Of a stretch of 64,000 nt of DNA, positions 15,960 through 25,560 are shown one piece after another; the stretch's first letter is position 1; every line of letters begins with the position of its first letter. The notes under the pieces were generated by a model. It saw nothing but the letters and a program-made list of their open reading frames with translations, did not search any database and was not told the DNA's origin. Source of the stretch: Rhizobium leguminosarum (GTDB taxonomy: Bacteria; Pseudomonadota; Alphaproteobacteria; Rhizobiales; Rhizobiaceae); assembly GCF_004123835.1 (NCBI RefSeq), contig NZ_MZMU01000010.1:372001-436000 (forward strand), read 5' to 3'. A program made the translations under genes and the position numbers.

Positions 15960-16445
15960 TTACGCATGATCCGGCCCTTCGGATGTAGCCCCCAGAAAAA
16001 CGCCCAGTCGCTCGAAGCTTTGCGACCAACCAACTTCATGACCCTTAAGTGATGATGCGTTTTCAAATCCACTTTGCCGAAACGTCATTTCCGTTCCTCC
16101 GTCGCTTTCCTTTAACGTGATGGTGACGACTGTTTCCGGGCTTTTTTCGCCGGTTCCGATCTCCCAGGCATGTGTGAAGACAAGCCTGTGCGGAGGCTTG
16201 ACCTCAAGGTATTTTCCGCTAACCCAGTGCTCCTCTCCATCTGGCGCTATCAGACAGGCGCGGTGTCTACCGCCGGGCCAGACTTCAAGCTGGTCGCCCA
16301 CCGCCTTGAAACCGTGAGGACCGCTCCATTGCGCTAGCGCTTTCGGGTCGGTCCATGCTTTGAAAACGAGATCGCATGGGGCATCGAACCTTCGTACAAA
16401 AACCAGATCGCGGGCGTTGTCAGTATCAGTCTCCGGATTTGTCAT
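15960..16445 (-). CDS. SRPBCC/AHSA1-like protein
   Basis: 161-residue START-like (Activator of Hsp90 ATPase homologue) protein. Visible signature: RDLVFVRRFDAPCDLVFKAW, TDPKALAQWSGPHGF, GKYLEVKPPHRLVFTHAWE and a C-terminal HEVGWSQSFERLGVFL. Such proteins bind hydrophobic ligands, and in bacteria they very often follow an ArsR-type repressor, as here (20-base overlap with the ArsR gene). Confidence 0.86.
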   Translation of the reverse strand: MTNPETDTDNARDLVFVRRFDAPCDLVFKAWTDPKALAQWSGPHGFKAVGDQLEVWPGGRHRACLIAPDGEEHWVSGKYLEVKPPHRLVFTHAWEIGTGEKSPETVVTITLKESDGGTEMTFRQSGFENASSLKGHEVGWSQSFERLGVFLGATSEGPDHA

Positions 16446-16770
16446 CTTCGTATCCTTGTACCTTGGACAAATAGCCATCGAGACGATCAAAGCTCTGATC
16501 CCAGAAGCGTCTGTAATCGCCAATCCAATCAGAGATTTTCTTCAATGCGTCCGGCTCAAGTTCGCGGGGACGCGAAGTCGCTTCACGGCCGGAGCGGATC
16601 AATCCGGCCTGTTCCAGGACCTTGAGATGCTTTGAAATGGCAGGCTGAGACAACTCGAAGGGATCTGCGAGTTCGGCCACGGTCGCCTTGCCGTGAGCAA
16701 GCCGCCCAAGAATTGCTCTCCTTGTTGGATCTGAGAGTGCGGAGAAAATCGCATCGAGGCTGCTTTTCAT
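16426..16770 (-). CDS. ArsR-family transcriptional regulator
   Basis: 114-residue winged-helix repressor. The core is IFSALSDPTRRAILGRLAHG, AELADPFELSQPAISKHLKV and LEQAGLIRSGREATSR. It lacks the Cys pairs of metal sensors, and belongs to the group paired with SRPBCC proteins. It is the first gene of a three-gene operon and probably binds the inverted repeat upstream. Confidence 0.88.
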   Translation of the reverse strand: MKSSLDAIFSALSDPTRRAILGRLAHGKATVAELADPFELSQPAISKHLKVLEQAGLIRSGREATSRPRELEPDALKKISDWIGDYRRFWDQSFDRLDGYLSKVQGYEDDKSGD

Positions 16771-16784
16771 ATATCACCACATGG

Positions 16785-16800
16785 CTATATAACCGTATAG
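16785..16800. promoter_or_regulatory. Candidate ArsR operator
   Basis: Inverted repeat CTATA-N6-TATAG located 15-30 bases upstream of the ArsR start, in an AT-rich promoter region. The position suits autorepression. Confidence 0.5.
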
Positions 16801-17288
16801 ATATATTGTTTATCGCGACGTGTCAAAGGCAATCTTGCGGTAGGTTGGCAACTACGGGAAAGAGACTCATGCATTGGCAACAGAGCGGGAAGTCCCGCGT
16901 CTGTCGTGCCGGAGCAGGAGGCGACTACGGGATCTCTTTTTGCCGCTCTGCTGGTGAAGTGTTTCCGGTTGCAGAGGCACACCGCGTTCGCTGATACCGC
17001 CGCGGATCAGTTGGAGTTGCGGAGGCAGAAGACCGGGGAGGACGTCTGGCATAAAGATGTCGGCGGCTTTGGTGGCTTCAGCATGGCGGGTAATGAGGCC
17101 GGCAACCGTTTCCCTGCCAACAGGTGCCCATGCTGACGCGGGCGATGCTGAGGCGACTAAAGCGCCCTTTAACAAATGTTCTCCTTTCCATTATGCGGCC
17201 GCCGAAACGAGCTTCGGCACGCCTGCGAAGATCACGGAACGGTTCTTGCACGGTTACTAATATGTTTACCGTGGGGAGACCTAATGTC
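16801..17288. other. Intergenic region, nothing recognised
   Basis: About 490 bases with short open frames on both strands but no frame with a supported start, ribosome site or familiar sequence. No repeat or hairpin of note. Confidence 0.4.
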
Positions 17289-17549
17289 ATGAATTGGCAC
17301 ACATCCGGAGAGTTTGCCCCTCTGATGCTCGTTGTGAATGGGCCGGAAAAATACAAGCTTGTCGCAACCCTTTGCCAGGCTGCCGAGATGCTGACAGTTG
17401 GCTGGCCGATCGACGACGGAGAAGAATATCTTATAGCGATTAGGGCGTGCCGAAATGCAATTCATGGGGAAATTCCGGCTCAGGACGCGCGGGCAGCGCT
17501 TATCCGTGCCGCCGACGAAGCTGGCATTCCGGTGATCACCGTTCACTGA
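17289..17549 (+). CDS. DUF982 protein
   Basis: 86 residues with the DUF982 pattern common in rhizobia: VATLCQAAEMLTVGWPIDDG, then EEYLIAIRACRNAIHGEIPA and a final ARAALIRAADEAGIPV. Function of the family is unknown. ATG 17289 follows GGGGAG by about ten bases; an earlier in-frame ATG at 17262 is possible. A second DUF982 gene is at 50574-50813. Confidence 0.78.
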   Translation: MNWHTSGEFAPLMLVVNGPEKYKLVATLCQAAEMLTVGWPIDDGEEYLIAIRACRNAIHGEIPAQDARAALIRAADEAGIPVITVH

Positions 17550-17837
17550 GTTTCGCAGCCGACGGTGATTTGAGTTCACGGGCTCCTTCATGATACAGCA
17601 CTCTGGTTCCGCTGCATGCGCAGGTCAATGAGCGGCTGGGTTCGATGATCCGCATTTCGGAACGCGCGATCTTCTGCTTGGCTTTGGCGATCCGGGCGCC
17701 TAGCCCGCCAAAGCGCGGGGCGAATATCTTCCGTCGGCTCTGTCGATTTTCGCATCAGCCGATCGTCCTTGCAATGATGTGCTGCGACCCGGTCGTGGCT
17801 TCAGCACGTCCTAAGGCAATAGAAGGAGGATATCGTC

Positions 17838-18539
17838 ATGGATAATCAGCATCTGATACCCGCCGCCATGCTTGCGGCCAAGAACGGCGTCCGGTTTCCC
17901 AATGAGAGTGAGGAATATCGCATCGCGCGCGACGCGCTGCTCGCCGAAGAGATCGAATTGCGCCGGCACATCGAGCGCGTGGCGAAACAGCGTCGGGCGC
18001 TGCCGCCGGGCGGCGAAGTGACGAAGGACTATCGCTTCGAGGGCGCCGGCGGACCGATATCCCTGACCGAACTCTTTGCCGACAAGGACGCGCTGATCGT
18101 CTACAGCTATATGTTCGGCCCGGAACGCGAGCGCCCATGCCCGATGTGCACTTCGCTGCTGTCGGCCTGGGACGGCGAGGTGCCTGACATCCAGCAGCGC
18201 GCCGCCCTTGCCGTCGTCGCGCTGTCGCCGATCGGCAGGCTGCTCGCCTTCAAGAAAGAGCGCGGCTGGCACCACCTGCCGCTCTATTCCGACACGACGG
18301 GCGATTACAGCCGCGACTACCACGCCATCGGCAGGGGCGGCGGCGATGACGCAGCCTACAATGTCTTCACGCGCCGCGACGGCACCATCCGCCATTTCTG
18401 GAGCCAGGAAATGGGCGACGTGACGTCCGATCCCGGCGAGGATCCTCGCGGCGCCCCCGACCTGATGCCGCTCTGGACCGTGATCGACACGACGCCGGAG
18501 GGCCGGGCGCCGGACTGGTATCCGAAGCTGTCCTATTGA
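17838..18539 (+). CDS. DUF899 thioredoxin-like protein
   Basis: 233-residue protein of the DUF899 group, thioredoxin-fold proteins. Recognisable features are an EEIELRRHIERVAKQRRALP stretch before GGEVTKDYRF, SYMFGPERERPCPMCTSLLS with a CPMC motif, then ERGWHHLPLYSDTTGDYSRD and a C-terminal LMPLWTVIDTTPEGR. AAGGAGG upstream fixes ATG 17838. Single gene; function unknown, a redox role is possible from the CxxC-like motif. Confidence 0.82.
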   Translation: MDNQHLIPAAMLAAKNGVRFPNESEEYRIARDALLAEEIELRRHIERVAKQRRALPPGGEVTKDYRFEGAGGPISLTELFADKDALIVYSYMFGPERERPCPMCTSLLSAWDGEVPDIQQRAALAVVALSPIGRLLAFKKERGWHHLPLYSDTTGDYSRDYHAIGRGGGDDAAYNVFTRRDGTIRHFWSQEMGDVTSDPGEDPRGAPDLMPLWTVIDTTPEGRAPDWYPKLSY

Positions 18540-18553
18540 GGCCGGCCGCTGCG

Positions 18554-19183
18554 TCAGCCGGTCGAGCGGTTTCTTGAGGCCTCGACCCATTCGATGCTGG
18601 TGACCGCGGCATCCGGCAGCGGCGGCGGATCGATGTCGTAGACATAGCCGCTGAGCATGTCGGCGGCGCGTTCCGTCGCCTTGATCTTCGCCTCGGTTTC
18701 CGCGACCGCCTTGGAGATCGCCTCGATGCGGGCGCGGAACATGTGGGCGAGCACATCGCGGCCGGACTGTTTTTCGAGCCGTTCCAGATGCAGGCCGATG
18801 CGCGAGGCGTGGCGCTCGAGCTCGCTCTTGCTGAAACGCGCCTTGCGCAGTTCTTCGGAAAGGCTGTCCTGCATGACGGCGACGGGATCGAAACTTCCGG
18901 GTGCGCGCTCGTCGAGGACCGCATCGGTGACGAGCTTCTCGATCATCACGAGCGCTTGCAATTCGGCCGCATCGGCGAATTCGACATCGTAACCGGTATC
19001 GTCGTAGACCTTGCGCCGGACCGGATCGAGAAGCAGCCCATAGGCTTTCTGCAGAGTGGCAAAGGCTTCCGAATCACCACCCGAATCGGGGTGGGCAACC
19101 TTCGCCAGGCGCCGATAGGCGGCCTTCAGCTGCGCCTCGTCCGCATCGCGTTCAACGCCGAGAATATCGTATGGATCCGTCAC
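18554..19183 (-). CDS. DnaJ-domain protein
   Basis: 209 residues. The J-domain covers about residues 1-65: DPYDILGVERDADEAQLKAA, YRRLAKVAHPDSGGD with the HPD motif that stimulates DnaK, and ATLQKAYGLLLDPVRRKVYD. The rest is a helical region (residues 90-190) with coiled-coil character and no zinc fingers, so this is a type III J-protein with a specialised partner. GTG 19183 follows GGGAG by six bases; GTG 19207 is the alternative. Confidence 0.84.
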   Translation of the reverse strand: MTDPYDILGVERDADEAQLKAAYRRLAKVAHPDSGGDSEAFATLQKAYGLLLDPVRRKVYDDTGYDVEFADAAELQALVMIEKLVTDAVLDERAPGSFDPVAVMQDSLSEELRKARFSKSELERHASRIGLHLERLEKQSGRDVLAHMFRARIEAISKAVAETEAKIKATERAADMLSGYVYDIDPPPLPDAAVTSIEWVEASRNRSTG

Positions 19184-19358
19184 GCCTGCTCCCTTGCTCC
19201 CCGGCACGTTGCGGGCAGTCTAGGTCTTCTTCTGCATCAGAAGGGCGAAGTTTAGACCGAAACGAGGAATGACGTCCATGGCCCGAGATGGCGATGGTTT
19301 ATGCGGATGCTTCGCCAAATCCTCGATTGTTTAATGTTTTCAATTCGTTGTTCGAAGA

Positions 19359-19934
19359 TCAGCCTGTGGTGACCGAGGCGAGATAAGATTTGGCTTCGCC
19401 ATCGATTTCCAGCACGGTTGCGGCCGCGTCCTCGATCAGCAGCGCATCGCCGGCCGCAAGCGCGCCGTTCTTGCCGTCCCGCCGGAATGAGAGTGTGCCG
19501 CGATGGCAGAGGAACAGGCATGTCGAGGGCGGCAGCGGCACGGTCTTGCTGCCATCGACGTCGATGCGGATCAGCGTATGGGCGAGCCCGACACGGCGCG
19601 TCATGACGTTGAGATCGGTGATCGCTCCGTCCTGGAGCCTGGCCGCGACGGCGATATCCGCCGGGAAGGCCAGGGGTTCGCTTGCCGTTGTCAGCAGCAC
19701 CGGCAAGCTGCCTGCGACATCGAGTACCATGCCGTTGCCATCGAGGATCGCCAGCGTCCGGTCGATGCCGGGAAAGATCGAAAACGGGCCGTCCTCTGCG
19801 ACCGTCGCCATGCTGATGCGCCAGTCGAAGTCGTTGATCGCAGCGCCGGGTGGAAAGACGGCGATCTCCACCGTCTCTCCCTTGCCGTTTTTCCAGGGCA
19901 TGCGTTTGTGATCGCCGACGCGCAGGATCCTCAT
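19359..19934 (-). CDS. hutD: HutD-family protein
   Basis: 191-residue cupin-like HutD protein. Typical features: MRILRVGDHKRMPWKNGKGE at the start, FDWRISMATVAEDGPFSIFP, then GIDRTLAILDGNGM. In Pseudomonas HutD limits hut expression or accumulation of urocanate, possibly by binding it; the mechanism is not settled. It begins five bases after hutU, as last gene of the hutIHGUD set. Confidence 0.9.
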   Translation of the reverse strand: MRILRVGDHKRMPWKNGKGETVEIAVFPPGAAINDFDWRISMATVAEDGPFSIFPGIDRTLAILDGNGMVLDVAGSLPVLLTTASEPLAFPADIAVAARLQDGAITDLNVMTRRVGLAHTLIRIDVDGSKTVPLPPSTCLFLCHRGTLSFRRDGKNGALAAGDALLIEDAAATVLEIDGEAKSYLASVTTG

Positions 19935-19939
19935 GGGGC

Positions 19940-21613
19940 TCAGTTCCCGAGAATGCCGGGCAGGCGCAGGCCCTTTTCTTTGGCGCAGTCGATGGCGATC
20001 TCGTAACCGGCATCGGCGTGGCGCATGACGCCGGTCGCCGGGTCGTTCCAGAGCACGCGCTCGAGGCGTCTTGCGGCATCGTCCGTGCCATCGGCGCAGA
20101 TGACCATGCCCGAATGCTGCGAGAAGCCCATGCCGACGCCGCCGCCGTGATGCAGCGACACCCAGGTGGCGCCGGAGGCGGTGTTGAGCAGGGCATTGAG
20201 CAGCGGCCAGTCGGAAACGGCGTCGGAGCCGTCCTTCATCGCTTCGGTCTCGCGGTTCGGCGAAGCGACGGAGCCGGAGTCCAGATGGTCGCGGCCGATG
20301 ACGATCGGGGCGGAGAGTTCGCCTGTTCTCACCATCTCGTTGAAGGCGAGACCGAGCTTGTGGCGGTCGCCCAAGCCTACCCAGCAGATGCGCGCCGGCA
20401 GGCCCTGAAAGGCGATGCGCTCCCTGGCCATGTCGAGCCAATGGTGCAGATGCTTGTTGTCAGGGAGCAATTCCTTCACCTTGGCATCGGTCTTGTAGAT
20501 ATCCTCCGGGTTGCCGGAAAGGGTTGCCCAGCGGAAGGGGCCGATGCCGCGGCAAAACAGCGGGCGGATATAGGCCGGCACGAAGCCCGGGAAGGCGAAG
20601 GCGTTTTCGAGGCCTTCGTCCTTGGCGACCTGACGGATATTGTTGCCGTAATCGAGCGTCGGCACGCCGGCATTCCAGAAGGCGATCATCGCTTCGACAT
20701 GTTCACGCATCGAGGCGCGCGCCGCTTTTTCCACAGCCTTCGGATCGCTTTCGCGCTTCGCCTTCCATTCGGCCATCGTCCAGCCCTTCGGCAGGTAGCC
20801 GTTGATCGGGTCGTGCGCCGAGGTCTGGTCGGTGACGATATCGGGGCGGATGCCGCGGCGGACCATCTCCGGCAGGATTTCGGCGGCATTGCCGAGCAGG
20901 CCGACGGATTTCGCCTCGCCGGCCTTGGTCCAGCGGTCGATCATCTCAAGCGCTTCATCGAGCGTCTCGGCCTTGGCGTCGACATAGCGGGTCCGCAGGC
21001 GGAAATCGATCGAGTCGGGATTGCATTCGACGGCGAGGCAGCAGGCGCCCGCCATGACTGCGGCGAGCGGCTGGGCGCCGCCCATGCCGCCGAGGCCGCC
21101 GGTCAGGATCCATTTGCCCTTGAGATCGCCGCCGTAATGCTGGCGGCCGGCCTCGACGAAGGTCTCGTAGGTGCCCTGGACGATGCCCTGCGTGCCGATA
21201 TAGATCCACGAGCCGGCCGTCATCTGGCCGTACATGGCAAGGCCCTTCTTATCCAGCTCGTTGAAATGATCCCAGGTCGCCCAGTGCGGTACGAGGTTGG
21301 AATTGGCGATCAGCACCCGCGGCGCATCCTTGTGGGTGCGGAATACGCCGACCGGCTTGCCGGATTGGACGACCAGCGTTTCTTCTTCCGTCAACGTCTT
21401 CAGCGTTGCGACGATGCGGTCGAAATCCTCCCAGGTGCGGGCGGCGCGGCCGATGCCGCCGTAGACGACGAGCTCGTTCGGATTTTCGGCGACGTCGGGG
21501 TCGAGATTGTTCATCAGCATGCGCAGCGGCGCTTCGGTCATCCAGCTCTTGGCATTGAGATCGTTGCCGCGGGGTGCGCGGATTTCGCGGATATTGTGGC
21601 GTGGATTGTTCAT
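19940..21613 (-). CDS. hutU: Urocanate hydratase
   Basis: Second step of histidine degradation, urocanate to 4-imidazolone-5-propionate, with NAD+ as catalytic electrophile. 557 residues, normal for urocanase. Landmarks are the N-terminal [40 protein letters not shown] and the catalytic-site region with [19 protein letters not shown] 21613 is preceded by GGGGAA. Coding runs directly on to hutD. Confidence 0.96.
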   Translation of the reverse strand: MNNPRHNIREIRAPRGNDLNAKSWMTEAPLRMLMNNLDPDVAENPNELVVYGGIGRAARTWEDFDRIVATLKTLTEEETLVVQSGKPVGVFRTHKDAPRVLIANSNLVPHWATWDHFNELDKKGLAMYGQMTAGSWIYIGTQGIVQGTYETFVEAGRQHYGGDLKGKWILTGGLGGMGGAQPLAAVMAGACCLAVECNPDSIDFRLRTRYVDAKAETLDEALEMIDRWTKAGEAKSVGLLGNAAEILPEMVRRGIRPDIVTDQTSAHDPINGYLPKGWTMAEWKAKRESDPKAVEKAARASMREHVEAMIAFWNAGVPTLDYGNNIRQVAKDEGLENAFAFPGFVPAYIRPLFCRGIGPFRWATLSGNPEDIYKTDAKVKELLPDNKHLHHWLDMARERIAFQGLPARICWVGLGDRHKLGLAFNEMVRTGELSAPIVIGRDHLDSGSVASPNRETEAMKDGSDAVSDWPLLNALLNTASGATWVSLHHGGGVGMGFSQHSGMVICADGTDDAARRLERVLWNDPATGVMRHADAGYEIAIDCAKEKGLRLPGILGN

Positions 21614-21637
21614 GGCGGTTCCCCTGTCGAGAGATCG

Positions 21638-22441
21638 TTATCGTTTCAGGCCTGGCGCAATCTGTTCGATGCGCACCAGAATGTTTTTGAGATGAACGCG
21701 AAGTTTGCCTGCCTTGGCGGCGTCGTAGGCAAAGGGCGCAGTCTCGGTCTGGAGATGGGTCGATTGTGCGAGCTCCATCTGGATCGCGTGCACACCAGTG
21801 TCGGGCCGACCATAGTGGCGTGTCGTCCAGCCGCCCTTGAAGCGGCCATTGAGCACGCCGTCGTAGCCTTCGGCGGCTTCGACGACGGTCAGCGTCGCCT
21901 GCTCGATCGCGCTGTCGCAGGTCTTGCCCATATCGGTGCCGATATTGAAATCCGGCAGCTTGCCTTCGAAGAGAAAGGGAATGTGCGACCGGATCGAGTG
22001 GCAGTCGTAGAGGATTGCGACGCCATGGATTGCTCTCACGCGCTCGATCTCGGCGGCAAGGGCGGCATGATAGGGGGCATGAAAGTCCCGCAGCCGCGCC
22101 GCGATGTCGGCCTCATCAGGCGCCTGCCCATCCTTCCAGATCGCCTTGCCGTCGAAATCCGTCTGGGGAACGAGGCCGGTGGTGTTCTGGCCGGGATAGA
22201 GGCTGACGCCTTGGGGATCGCGGTTGGCGTCGATCACGTAGCGGTGGAAGGTGGCGCGCACCACCGTGACATTGTCGAGCAGGCCGTCGTAGAGGTGGTG
22301 GATGTGCCAGTCGGTGTCGGCGAGGATGCGGCCGTTGTCGTTGAGGCGGTCGGCGATCTCAGGTGGCACGTCGGTGCCGGTATGGGGGAAGCCGAGGATG
22401 ATGGGGGAGGTGCCCCGCGTTATTTCGTATGGGGTGGTCAT
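21638..22441 (-). CDS. hutG: N-formylglutamate deformylase
   Basis: Last step, N-formylglutamate to glutamate and formate. 267 residues of the N-formylglutamate amidohydrolase family. Visible are ILGFPHTGTDVPPEIADRLN, TDWHIHHLYDGLLDN, FHRYVIDANRDPQG and LYDCHSIRSHIPFLFEGKLP. Together with HutF this indicates the five-enzyme route that releases formate rather than formamide. It lies 24 bases before hutU and about 200 bases after hutH. Confidence 0.93.
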   Translation of the reverse strand: MTTPYEITRGTSPIILGFPHTGTDVPPEIADRLNDNGRILADTDWHIHHLYDGLLDNVTVVRATFHRYVIDANRDPQGVSLYPGQNTTGLVPQTDFDGKAIWKDGQAPDEADIAARLRDFHAPYHAALAAEIERVRAIHGVAILYDCHSIRSHIPFLFEGKLPDFNIGTDMGKTCDSAIEQATLTVVEAAEGYDGVLNGRFKGGWTTRHYGRPDTGVHAIQMELAQSTHLQTETAPFAYDAAKAGKLRVHLKNILVRIEQIAPGLKR

Positions 22442-22470
22442 GGGCAGAGCGCTCCGGCGTTTGGGGCGTT

Positions 22471-22620
22471 ACCCCCCTCTGCCCTGCCGGACATCTCCCC
22501 CACAAGGGGGGAGATCAGCTGGGCGGACCCGCTTGTTCCAACATCAATTGTCTGGGGAGATTCCATCTGCGAGTCGATCTCCCCCCTTGTGGGGGAGATG
22601 CCCGGCAGGGCAGAGGGGGG
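22471..22620. repeat. Large inverted repeat between hutH and hutG
   Basis: Two 44-base arms, 22471-22514 and 22577-22620, are reverse complements with a single mismatch, separated by 62 bases. Each arm has its own hairpin (ATCTCCCCC against GGGGGAGAT). It falls in the transcribed hutH-hutG gap. The make-up is that of rhizobial intergenic palindromes. Confidence 0.85.
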
Positions 22621-22643
22621 TACCAAGTGCAGAACCATCACGA

Positions 22644-24179
22644 TCAACCCTCCAGAACCGGCAGAATACCATTCGAAACCGAGGCGTTCAGCGCGCCCGT
22701 CGCCACCAGGTCGGCGGCGGCGGCGAGGTCGTTTGCCATATAGCGGTCAACGTCGAGGCTCGGAACTTTGGTGCGGATCGTGGCGATCGCCCTGCCGAGT
22801 TCCGGGCTGGTCGACAGCGGCGCGCGCAGTTCGACGCCTTGGGCGGCAGTCAGCGCCTCGATGCCGATGATGCCGAACAGGTTCTCGGTCATGCCGAGCA
22901 GGCGGCGGGCGCCGTGGCAGGCCATCGAGACGTGATCTTCCTGGTTGGCCGAGGTCGGCGTTGAATCGACCGAGGCCGGATGCGACATCTGCTTGTTTTC
23001 CGACATCAGCGCCGCCGAGGTGACCTCGGCGATCATCAGGCCGGAGTTCAGGCCCGGCTTCTTAGCGAGAAAGGCCGGCAGCCCGTAGGAGAGGGTGGGA
23101 TCGACCAGCAGTGCGATCCGGCGCTGCGAAATCGCGCCGATCTCGCAGACGGCGAGCGCGATCTGGTCGGCGGCGAAGGCGACGGGTTCGGCGTGGAAAT
23201 TGCCGCCGGAGACAACGGAATTGTCCGACAGCACCAGCGGATTGTCGGTGACCGCATTGGCCTCGATCTCGAGCGTGCGGGCAACCGAGCGCAACAGATC
23301 GAGGCAGGCGCCGTCGACCTGCGGCTGGCAGCGGATGCAATAGGGATCCTGCACACGCTCGTCGCCCTCGATATGGCTCTGGCGAATGATCGAGTTTTCG
23401 AGCAGGGCGCGAAGCGCGGCCGCCGTGTCGATCTGGCCCCTATGGCCACGCAATGTGTGAATATCCGGATGAAAGGGCGCCGAAGAGCCCATGGCGGCGT
23501 CGGTGGACATCGCGCCGGTGATCAGGGCCGCCTGCGCGGCGCGATGGGCGCGGAAGAGGCCGGCGAGCGCAAGCGCCGTCGAGGTCTGGGTGCCGTTGAT
23601 CAGCGCCAGGCCCTCCTTGGCGGCGAGCACCACTGGTTTGAGGCCGGCCCTTTCGAGGGCTTCAGCGCCCGAGAGGCGTTCGCCGGCGAAGAAGGCTTCG
23701 GCCTCGCCCATCATCACCGCCGCCATATGGGCAAGGGGCGCAAGATCGCCGGAGGCGCCGACCGAGCCCTTTTCCGGAATCAGCGGGATGACGCCCTTTT
23801 CCAGCATGCCTTCGATCAGCCGCACCAGCTCCAGCCGCACGCCGGAGGCGCCGCGCCCGAGCGAGACCAGCTTCAGTGCCATGATCAGCCGCACGATATT
23901 CTCAGGCAGCGGCCCGCCGACGCCGCAGCAATGCGACAGAATGAGGTTGCGCTGCAAAGTTGTCACATCGGCGCTGTCGATCTTGATCGAGGCGAGTTTG
24001 CCGAAGCCGGTATTGATGCCGTAGACCGGCGCATTGCCGGCAGCGATCTCGGCGATGCGGGCGGCGGCCTTGGCGATACCGGCGTCGAAAGCGGGATCGA
24101 GCCTTGCCGGCACACCGGTCCAGTAGATGATTTCCAAATCGTTGAGCGAGACGGAGCCCGGGTGGAGCGTGATGGTCAT
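22644..24179 (-). CDS. hutH: Histidine ammonia-lyase
   Basis: First step, histidine to urocanate and ammonia. 511 residues from ATG 24179. The MIO-forming Ala-Ser-Gly is at residues 142-144 in [14 protein letters not shown]. Tyr53 (YGINTGFG), His83 (LSHCCGVG), Asn in LINGTQ, the [11 protein letters not shown] segment and the NQEDHVSM glutamate are all present. The start overlaps the hutI stop (ATGA), so translation is coupled. A longer frame upstream has no support. Confidence 0.96.
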   Translation of the reverse strand: MTITLHPGSVSLNDLEIIYWTGVPARLDPAFDAGIAKAAARIAEIAAGNAPVYGINTGFGKLASIKIDSADVTTLQRNLILSHCCGVGGPLPENIVRLIMALKLVSLGRGASGVRLELVRLIEGMLEKGVIPLIPEKGSVGASGDLAPLAHMAAVMMGEAEAFFAGERLSGAEALERAGLKPVVLAAKEGLALINGTQTSTALALAGLFRAHRAAQAALITGAMSTDAAMGSSAPFHPDIHTLRGHRGQIDTAAALRALLENSIIRQSHIEGDERVQDPYCIRCQPQVDGACLDLLRSVARTLEIEANAVTDNPLVLSDNSVVSGGNFHAEPVAFAADQIALAVCEIGAISQRRIALLVDPTLSYGLPAFLAKKPGLNSGLMIAEVTSAALMSENKQMSHPASVDSTPTSANQEDHVSMACHGARRLLGMTENLFGIIGIEALTAAQGVELRAPLSTSPELGRAIATIRTKVPSLDVDRYMANDLAAAADLVATGALNASVSNGILPVLEG

Positions 24180-25438
24180 CGGCCGTTCCTTTCGCCCTTG
24201 AAGACGCGTGTGTGAAGCGGATTGAAGCCGATGCGGTAGACGAGCTCGGCGAGGCTTTCGATATTCCAGATGGCGAGATCGGCGGATTTGCCGGGTTCGA
24301 GCGTTCCTGTCTTGTCGAGCAGACCGAGCGCGCGGGCGCCTTCGCGGGTGGCGCCGGCGACGCATTCCTCGACGGTGAGGCCGAAAAGCGTCGCCGACAT
24401 GTTCATGGTGAGCAGCATCGAGGTGAGCGGCGAGGTGCCGGGATTGCAATCGGTGGCGATCGCGATCGGCACGCCTGCCCGTCGCAGCGCCTCTACCGGC
24501 GGCTTCTGCTTTTCATGGATGGCGTAGAAGGCGCCGGGCAGGAGCACGGCGACGGTGCCGGCTGCGGCCATCGCCGCAACGCCATCTTCGTCGAGATATT
24601 CGAGGTGATCGGCTGAAAGTGCGTCATAGGATGCGGCGAGCCTGGCGCCGCCGAGATTGGAGAGCTGCTCGGCATGCAGCTTGACCGGCAGGCCAAGCGC
24701 TTTGGCCTTGTCGAAGACGCGGGCGATCTCGGTCGTGGAAAAAGCGATGCCCTCGCAGAAGCCGTCGACGGCATCGGCAAGACCGAGGCCATGCATGTCG
24801 TCGAGACCGGGCAGCACGACATCATCGAGATAATCGCCGTTGCGACCCTTATATTCCACAGGTGTCGCATGCGCGCCGAGATAGCTGGTGGCGACGCGGA
24901 CCGGACGGATATGGCCGAGCAGGCGGGCGCTCTGCAGCATCTTCACTTCACCGGTCCGGTTCAGCCCGTAGCCGGATTTGATCTCGATCGTGGTCACGCC
25001 TTCGGCAAGCAGCGTGTCGAGCCGCGGCAGAGCCTCGGCGACAAGCTCCTCGACCGACAGCGCATTGGTCGCCTTCACCGAAGAGACGATGCCGCCGCCG
25101 GCGCGTGCGACCTCCTCATAGGTCGCGCCTGCAAGGCGCATTTCGAACTCGCGGGCGCGGTTGCCGCCGTGAACGATATGGGTGTGGCAGTCGACGAGAC
25201 CGGGCGTTACCCAGCGGCCTTCGAGATCGACAATGTCGGAATGTTCGATGGCCGATGCCGGCAGGTCGCTTTCGGCGCCGGCAAAGGTGATGCGGCCGTT
25301 TTCGATCAGCACGGCGCCCTTTTCGACGATACCAAGCCCTGCTTGCGTCGGCGCCAGCGTGGCCAGCCGCGCATTGCGCCAAAGCACTGGGCGGGCTTTT
25401 GCGGACGAGGTTTCCTCTGAAAAAATGTTCCCGGTCAT
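24176..25438 (-). CDS. hutI: Imidazolonepropionase
   Basis: Third step, imidazolonepropionate to N-formimino-glutamate. Metal-dependent amidohydrolase of 420 residues. The metal-binding motif is [44 protein letters not shown] and [14 protein letters not shown] follow as expected. ATG 25438 is chosen on family length and position; AAAGG lies ten bases before it. First gene of the leftward hut operon, with the shared palindrome upstream. Confidence 0.95.
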   Translation of the reverse strand: MTGNIFSEETSSAKARPVLWRNARLATLAPTQAGLGIVEKGAVLIENGRITFAGAESDLPASAIEHSDIVDLEGRWVTPGLVDCHTHIVHGGNRAREFEMRLAGATYEEVARAGGGIVSSVKATNALSVEELVAEALPRLDTLLAEGVTTIEIKSGYGLNRTGEVKMLQSARLLGHIRPVRVATSYLGAHATPVEYKGRNGDYLDDVVLPGLDDMHGLGLADAVDGFCEGIAFSTTEIARVFDKAKALGLPVKLHAEQLSNLGGARLAASYDALSADHLEYLDEDGVAAMAAAGTVAVLLPGAFYAIHEKQKPPVEALRRAGVPIAIATDCNPGTSPLTSMLLTMNMSATLFGLTVEECVAGATREGARALGLLDKTGTLEPGKSADLAIWNIESLAELVYRIGFNPLHTRVFKGERNGR

Positions 25439-25467
25439 CAGCTTTGCGCCTTTCCTTATGCCAAAAC

Positions 25468-25479
25468 ATGTATATACAT
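25468..25479. promoter_or_regulatory. HutC operator between hutI and hutF
   Basis: Perfect 12-base palindrome ATGTATATACAT, 30 bases before hutI and 82 bases before hutF. HutC repressors of Pseudomonas and Brucella bind TGTATATACA-like palindromes, so this is probably the shared operator for both directions, relieved by urocanate. Confidence 0.75.
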
Positions 25480-25560
25480 AATCGACAGGTGACAAGAGAA
25501 ATGTTGTGCGCTTTTCTGGAAAAGAAAGATCGGCGGCACGGCAAGAGGAGAGGGAAGGTC

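Noticed and set aside
16867..17175. Minus-strand frame of 102 codons in the gap upstream of the ArsR operon
   Set aside because: No start signal, no family resemblance, and Arg/Ser-rich composition as in out-of-frame GC-rich DNA.
17679..17712. Inverted repeat GCTTTGGCG/CGCCAAAGC before the DUF899 gene
   Set aside because: No T run or promoter association, and spacing of 16 bases; could be chance.
19850..22870. Open frame of about 1000 codons on the plus strand, antisense to hutD, hutU and hutG
   Set aside because: It mirrors the codon structure of GC-rich genes on the other strand, has no ribosome site and no recognisable domain; the minus-strand hut genes are certain.
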